Below the pieces are notes generated by a model. That model had not been told where the DNA came from. It ran no database searches and worked only from the letters and a program-made list of their open reading frames with translations. Of a stretch of DNA of 5,643 nt, positions 5,621 through 5,643 are shown one piece after another. Position 1 is the stretch's first letter, and each line of letters opens with the position of its first letter. This DNA is from an uncultured Georgenia sp. (lineage in GTDB: Bacteria; Actinomycetota; Actinomycetes; Actinomycetales; Actinomycetaceae), in the NCBI RefSeq assembly GCF_937958535.1, contig NZ_CALGNQ010000029.1:1-5643 (forward strand). The letters are read 5' to 3'. A program made the translations under genes and the position numbers.

Positions 5621-5643
5621 GGGCCGGTCTGGGCCGGCGCCTC

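Overview
The window is uniformly very GC-rich, with strong G/C preference at third codon positions. Together with the 13E12-type DUF222/HNH protein, this points to an actinobacterium, plausibly in or near the Micrococcales; the lineage is an inference from composition and gene families. The region looks chromosomal and mostly ordinary. I see no rRNA, tRNA, CRISPR array, transposase or phage gene.

Layout. Positions 2-982 (+) hold the 3' part of a DUF222/HNH-endonuclease-like gene whose start lies outside the window. Positions 983-1455 have no convincing gene. This stretch contains a GC-rich nested tandem array (about 13 units of about 17 bp, with a 67-bp higher-order period, 1018-1236), then a short AT-richer promoter zone with a perfect 19-bp palindrome (1347-1365) just upstream of a -10-like element. 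Positions 1456-4864 (+) hold a compact four-gene ABC importer operon of the NitT/TauT (SsuABC/TauABC/NMT1-like) type: substrate-binding lipoprotein, permease 1, ATPase, permease 2. Positions 4865-5182 are a convergent intergenic region with a second GC-rich tandem repeat (about 21-bp units), a perfect 10-bp-stem hairpin and a striking 57-nt near-perfect hairpin with 20-bp arms. Positions 5183-5605 (-) encode a small VOC/glyoxalase-fold protein with its Shine-Dalgarno inside the window.

How the genes work together. The lipoprotein would capture a small, probably anionic or heterocyclic solute outside the membrane. The two different permeases would form a heterodimeric channel, and the ATPase homodimer would power it. 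GTGA/ATGA-type overlaps and short spacers indicate one transcript with translational coupling. The palindrome over the promoter suggests repression by a dimeric transcription factor that is not encoded in the window. The substrate cannot be read from the sequence, because no catabolic or biosynthetic enzyme is linked to the operon.

I did not find a clearly new multi-gene system. The features most worth a second look are the palindromic operator, the 57-nt intergenic hairpin, the nested 17/67-bp array, and the loss of the expected HNH asparagine in the first gene.
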